A stretch of DNA of 64,000 nt from Xiphias gladius. Taxonomy: Eukaryota > Chordata > Actinopteri > Istiophoriformes > Xiphiidae. The notes under the pieces are model-generated. The model was given only the letters and a program-made list of their open reading frames with translations. It ran no database searches and was not told the origin of the DNA. Where the stretch lies: assembly GCF_016859285.1 (NCBI RefSeq), contig NC_053420.1, positions 30,698,545-30,762,544 of the forward strand, in the 5' to 3' direction. The translations under genes were made by a program, and so were the position numbers. Below are positions 60,601 to 64,000 of this stretch, piece after piece; position 1 is the first letter of the stretch; every line of letters starts with the position of its first letter.

Positions 60601-63432
60601 AAAAAACCACTGGAGCAAGAACTTAGAATGTGATTTCTATGCAGCTTATCTGGAGAAGAGTGGCTGTAGGATTGGGCAATATATACAGCTGACTTGATGC
60701 GCTGATGGTTTGCAGGTGGCTGAGAGAGACGGAGGAGCACCTTGCCCAAGACGCAGACACACATACACACACACACAGACAAGACTGGGGAAAGACAGAA
60801 AACATGGGGAGAAAAACAGTAGGGAAAAAACTGGAGTCATGGTCCAGACCGTGCAAAATCTAAATAAAGTATCAAAAAGAGGGTCCCAGGACAGCCAATG
60901 GTCCAGCACAGAGAGCCTGAGTGAAAACAGAGGACCTGGAGAGAAAACAGGAAGAGAAAGGGGGGGGGCATGCAGCCTGGACACTCAAGGGAATAAACAA
61001 ACAGATGGTCAGAGAGATACAGCAGTTTTCAGGAAATAATCTTTTCGGCAGGATCACAGGACTCTACCGTACGTACCAGGTGTAATGGATTCACTGAGAC
61101 TGAAAGTTAAGGCAGAATGACGAGTTTAAAGTTTGCATCTAAAGGCCTAAACAGAGTCAGACATTCTCACATCCTTTTCCTGCAAATCCTTACAACTCCA
61201 AATTACTATATAGGGGCCATTAACTCACTTATCAAGTTTTGCCCTCTCCGTTTGTTTTACCACACAGTGAGGTGTATCAGATTTTTAATTCATTTCATCC
61301 AGTAGTAAATTACTGAGGGTGATAAACAGCATAAAAGGAGGTTTCTGCCTATTTATCCCTATATATTCTAGCAATTTTTAACAAGTTTCTATCTTTAGGG
61401 GTTAAAACTCCAATTTCGGTAATTGTTCAACCCCCACCAAAAAAATAAAACCTTGACACCGACAATCTTAATAATTTTACACCCATATCCTATACCCTTT
61501 CTTGCCGAAGTGGTATAATCTCTTTTTATTTCTTTTATGAGAGACCACTCTTGCTTTGAAAAGTTCCAGTTCGGTTTTTGAATTCAACGCAGCCGGCTGC
61601 TGTACTGTTCTGGTACTATTAGACCTCTGTTTGATACAGTTGATTAAGGCATATTAATTGATAGATGATAAAATTGGATAGGTGTGACTGGGACTGCTCT
61701 ACACTGGTTTAAGTCTTACCTAAGCGGTAGAATTTTCTCTGTTTCAATTTGGAATGTCTCCTCCGGATATGCAATTGTCACCTACGGCGTTCCTCAAGGG
61801 TCTATTCTTGGCCCTTTACTGTTCTCTATCAACATGCTACCACTTGGTCAAGTTATCTCATAATAATTTTCCTAAAATCATAATTGGTCAACTCCTATAT
61901 TTTTTTTCATTTTTTTGTGATGATAAGCAAAACTACTTATCCATAAATCCAGCAGACCTCACCTCAGTGTCTTCGCTCAAAGCCTGTCTAGCAGACATTA
62001 GGTCCTGGATGTTGAGCAACTTCTTAATGCTGCACAATGACAAAACTGAAGTGATGACGTTTGGACCCAATTCATATAGTATCACATAATATTTAGCATT
62101 TTCTAGATATCGTAGCAAAATCACCCAAAATATTTTTGAGTTTTTTTTTAATTCCTTGATGCCCAAACGCTCATTCTTGCTTTTGTCTCTAACCATCTAT
62201 ATTACAGTGAGTCGTTATTTTCTGGACTGCCCCAGAAATATATCAACCACCTCAGATGTGTGCAAAATACCGCAGCTAAGGTTCCTGCAAGAGAAAATAT
62301 CAGCACAGTTCCCCTGTTCTTGCCTCATTGCACCGGTTACCCGTGGTGTTCGGAATTGACTTTAAGTGTGTGTTAACTGTGTTAACCATGTTTAATAGAA
62401 TTCTGACTAAATATCTGAAACCCTGCGTAACAGATTAGTATTTTAACCGGCACAGTCCCTGTATAATATGAAATACAGTGAGAAATCCACATACTGTATA
62501 GCAGTGATGAGGGAGTGGCTTTGTGACACCTGATGGTAGAAAAGAGTAGAGCATGTTGGTTTTGAAGAGGTTGGTGCAGAGTTGGGGGACACTGTATTCT
62601 TACCACAACCACTCTGCAGAGCGCTGCAACCACACTGCTGGGGAAAAGTGGGACGCCTAGAAGTGCTGCCATGGTAAAGGCATGGAACATAAAAACAAAA
62701 CAAAAGATGAAAGATGTTTAAATGTTCTTTAGAGCTGAGGGCAACCGCAGAGTCAGGTGATTTATCACAACAAGCGAACCCTTTCACATTACATATAGTC
62801 ATTCGCTCCATTGCTAATATGAAAATATTGATCAGTGCAGCTTTAAAGGCTGGTCACAACTTGGAAAATGTTGAAGAAATTTAGATTGATGGTGTAGTTC
62901 TTAGTTAAATTTGTTTATTCCATGTATTTATCAACTTCCGCTTGTCTACTCTGATTGGAAATGAAGAAAAGAGAAGTCCTTAAAGGCACCCTATCTGGAC
63001 TTAAATAAGGTCGCAGACAGCTATAGACATTATTTCCTGTTTAAAATTTAAATTTCCTACCTTATTTATCACCACTGTCCTCTCCTCTCATTACACACAC
63101 TCACACACCTCCAGTGGAGCCATCTTTCCTCCAGATCTCCAGCATCCCTCAGATTCCCAAAGTGGAGCGGCTGCTGGTTCTCTGCTGTCGGGTGGAGAAG
63201 TTCTATCCCCAGGACATCAACTTGGAGTGGTCCAGGAACGACGGGGAACAGGTCCACACCGTCATTCACTTTGGACCATTCTCTGACCACAACCAACTCT
63301 ACAGTGTGTGGAGTAAGATCCAGCTGGTCATGGCCAGAGAGGATGAGAGGGCCATCTACACCTGCCGTGTGTACCACTCCAGCTTCACTGCTCCGGGCTA
63401 CAAAGACGTCCTGTACCACATCAACACTCAAG
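54544..63432 (+). CDS. Ig-superfamily receptor, B7-H6/SIRP-like, partial at 3' end
   Basis: Exons in order: 54544-54607 (signal peptide), 54708-55046 (V-type domain), 57448-57780 (C1-type domain), 57900-58019 (transmembrane), 59148-59483 (Ig domain) and 63115-63432 (C1-type domain). Every junction is phase 1 with GT-AG ends, and each Ig domain occupies one exon, as is usual for this superfamily. The V domain (VTVSCLF, YTCRI) and the C1 domain (IQCDITGFYPEKLAVTW, IICQVDHH) resemble B7-H6 (NCR3LG1) and other B7/SIRP ligands. The domain after the membrane exon lacks the FYP motif; the last one has CCRVEKFYPQDINLEW. The TM exon in mid-gene implies a short V-C1-TM isoform and a longer one, or two adjoining genes. 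The 3' end is outside the window. Exact family is uncertain. It is probably an immune-cell surface ligand or receptor. Confidence 0.75.
54708..55046 (+). CDS. Ig locus exon 2, V-type domain
   Basis: 113 codons. It starts SSADTTRKLSVLLGTDVTVS with cysteine C of the B strand. It ends DEGLYTCRIITPVVYTETTS with the F-strand YTC, then LEVLG. N-glycosylation sites NAS and NVT. The D-x-G-x-YxC signature of V-set domains is complete. Confidence 0.9.
55315..56495 (+). mobile_element. Full-length but dead Tc1-like transposon in the Ig intron
   Basis: Ends CACTCAGTGAGCACTTTATT and its inverted relative at 56463-56495 are flanked by TA at 55313-55314 and 56496-56497. A transposase fragment starts near 55480 (DHDTSVGARRAGLSLSETAD). 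Later, plus-strand DNA near 56175 reads as QDNAPRHKAKVF-like residues. Frameshifts inactivate it. Length 1181 bp. Confidence 0.9.
57448..57780 (+). CDS. Ig locus exon 3, C1-type domain
   Basis: 111 codons. Starts ARPSVSLPEKAVVTDGEEKT, then IQCDITGFYPEKLAVTW, with the FYP-x(5)-W motif of C1-set domains. Ends RIICQVDHHTYNWPYNRSVR. NGS and NRS glycosylation sites. Confidence 0.92.
57900..58019 (+). CDS. Ig locus exon 4, transmembrane segment
   Basis: 40 codons. A short APSQPLYS linker, then about 25 hydrophobic residues (GTLIAVTSAISLLLVTAVIG), then YRYFCKG. If spliced to the acceptor near 58152 the frame stops after GQCG. If not spliced it reads on for about 32 codons. Either gives a very short cytoplasmic tail. 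Confidence 0.85.
58120..59147 (+). other. Ig locus, intron after the TM exon
   Basis: Contains a candidate terminal exon near 58153 and no further exon that I can support. No signal-peptide exon was found that would start a separate gene. Confidence 0.45.
59148..59483 (+). CDS. Ig locus exon 5, Ig domain
   Basis: 112 codons. Starts APPSVSEISQSSIIYAQVPT. Cysteines at ELKCTIQG and YQCVVLC. The FYP motif is absent but W (VKWSK) is present, so it is a C1/C2-like domain. Donor GTGAGT. Confidence 0.85.
59484..63114 (+). other. Ig locus, long intron with LINE relic
   Basis: Contains a (GT)11 tract at 59851-59873, a purine-rich stretch at 60350-61030 with chance open frames, and the L2-like LINE at 61480-62400. 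No further Ig exon was found. Confidence 0.5.
61480..62400 (+). mobile_element. L2-type LINE relic
   Basis: Broken frames give GTALHWFKSYLSGR, then YGVPQGSILGPLLFSINMLP, then a CDDKQNYLSI-like active-site remnant and LADIRSWMLSNFLMLHNDKT and EVMTFGP. This order is typical of a fish L2/CR1 RT. Confidence 0.82.
63115..63432 (+). CDS. Ig locus exon 6, C1-type domain
   Basis: 106 codons. VEPSFLQISSIPQIPKVERL, then CCRVEKFYPQDINLEWSRND with the classical C1 motif, and YTCRVYHSSF at the F strand. Acceptor CACCTCCAG, donor GTAGCA. It must continue into exons beyond the window. Confidence 0.9.
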
Positions 63433-64000
63433 GTAGCAGCTCCAAATATTTTTCTGCATGTATTTTGAGATAACTGTTTTGAGTAAATCTGTATTAAAGG
63501 TGTTCTGCATTTTAAACTGCATTATGTTTTGTCTTCTAAATGTCATCAGACCTTTTGTAAAAAAAAAGCTTGAGACATAGACTGTAGCAATGTTATCAAT
63601 GTTTTGCGAATTTGATAGAAATTTTTCTACCATTAAATTATAATATGAACTAAGGTGGGTCCTCTGTGAGTACATAAGCCTGATGTAGATGGGCCCTCTG
63701 TCAAATGCAGTTTTAAAGAGGGACTCCACACTAAATTATTCTTTTGCACTTTATACATAATCACATACAGTAGATTTTTGTTGGTATATGATGTTAATAC
63801 AGGTGATTTTTCCCCACCAAACACACATTGAGTGTAAAAACAGATTTTTCTTCTCAAAATTAGCTTGTAACTCTCTGCTTGGATTTGAAATTTCATTTCA
63901 GCCGAATTCTTTGGCCCCTCCTTCACCATGACATAATAGGCAAGACTGTTATGCATGTTAACTCCCCCACCTGTGATAGTAGCAGTATATGTAGTATAAG

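Noticed and set aside
60335..61057. Dense overlapping frames on both strands
   Set aside because: Purine-rich, biased composition within an intron of the Ig locus; no domain or splice pattern.

Overview
The window is a piece of a teleost (ray-finned fish) nuclear genome. The base composition is AT-rich, the genes are sparse and intron-containing with GT-AG junctions, and most of the remaining sequence is fish-type repeats: Tc1-like transposons, decayed L2/CR1-, L1- and NeSL/R2-like LINEs, Ty3/gypsy remnants, a tRNA-derived SINE, Expander-like repeats and long (CA)n/(TG)n tracts. The species cannot be named from the sequence.

Layout. From 1 to 19 kb I see no host gene, only repeats. These include a segment triplicated around (TG)n/(CA)n tracts (1.7-3.5 kb), an RLE-type LINE relic (6.4-8.1 kb), a minus-strand Ty3/gypsy relic (8.7-10.7 kb), a solo LTR with a perfect target duplication (15.5-15.95 kb) and L2-type LINE debris (16-18.4 kb). 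From 19.1 to 21.3 kb lies an intact two-exon C2H2 zinc-finger gene on the minus strand. A broken relative follows on the same strand: a decayed finger exon at 24.8-25.6 kb and an orphan first-exon-like block at about 32.4-32.65 kb. From 25.6 to 36.7 kb there are more repeats.

From 36.76 to 43.41 kb lies slc2a10 (GLUT10, a class III sugar transporter) on the minus strand. I could resolve five coding exons; the first carries only four coding nucleotides. Facing away from it at 49.87-52.67 kb is tp53rk (PRPK/Bud32, the kinase of the KEOPS tRNA-modification complex) in two exons. SLC2A10 and TP53RK are also close neighbours on human chromosome 20q13, so the linkage looks ancestral.

From 54.54 kb to beyond the right end is a plus-strand immunoglobulin-superfamily locus. 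It has a signal-peptide exon, a V-type exon, a C1-type exon and a transmembrane exon, then two more Ig-domain exons, all joined in phase 1. It recalls B7/B7-H6 or SIRP-type receptors. It is the most unusual gene in the window, because the membrane exon lies between Ig exons, which suggests alternative termini or two fused or overlapping genes. A complete Tc1-like element sits in its first long intron.

I found no rRNA genes, CRISPR arrays or bacterial-type operons. The only tRNA-like sequence is the head of a SINE.
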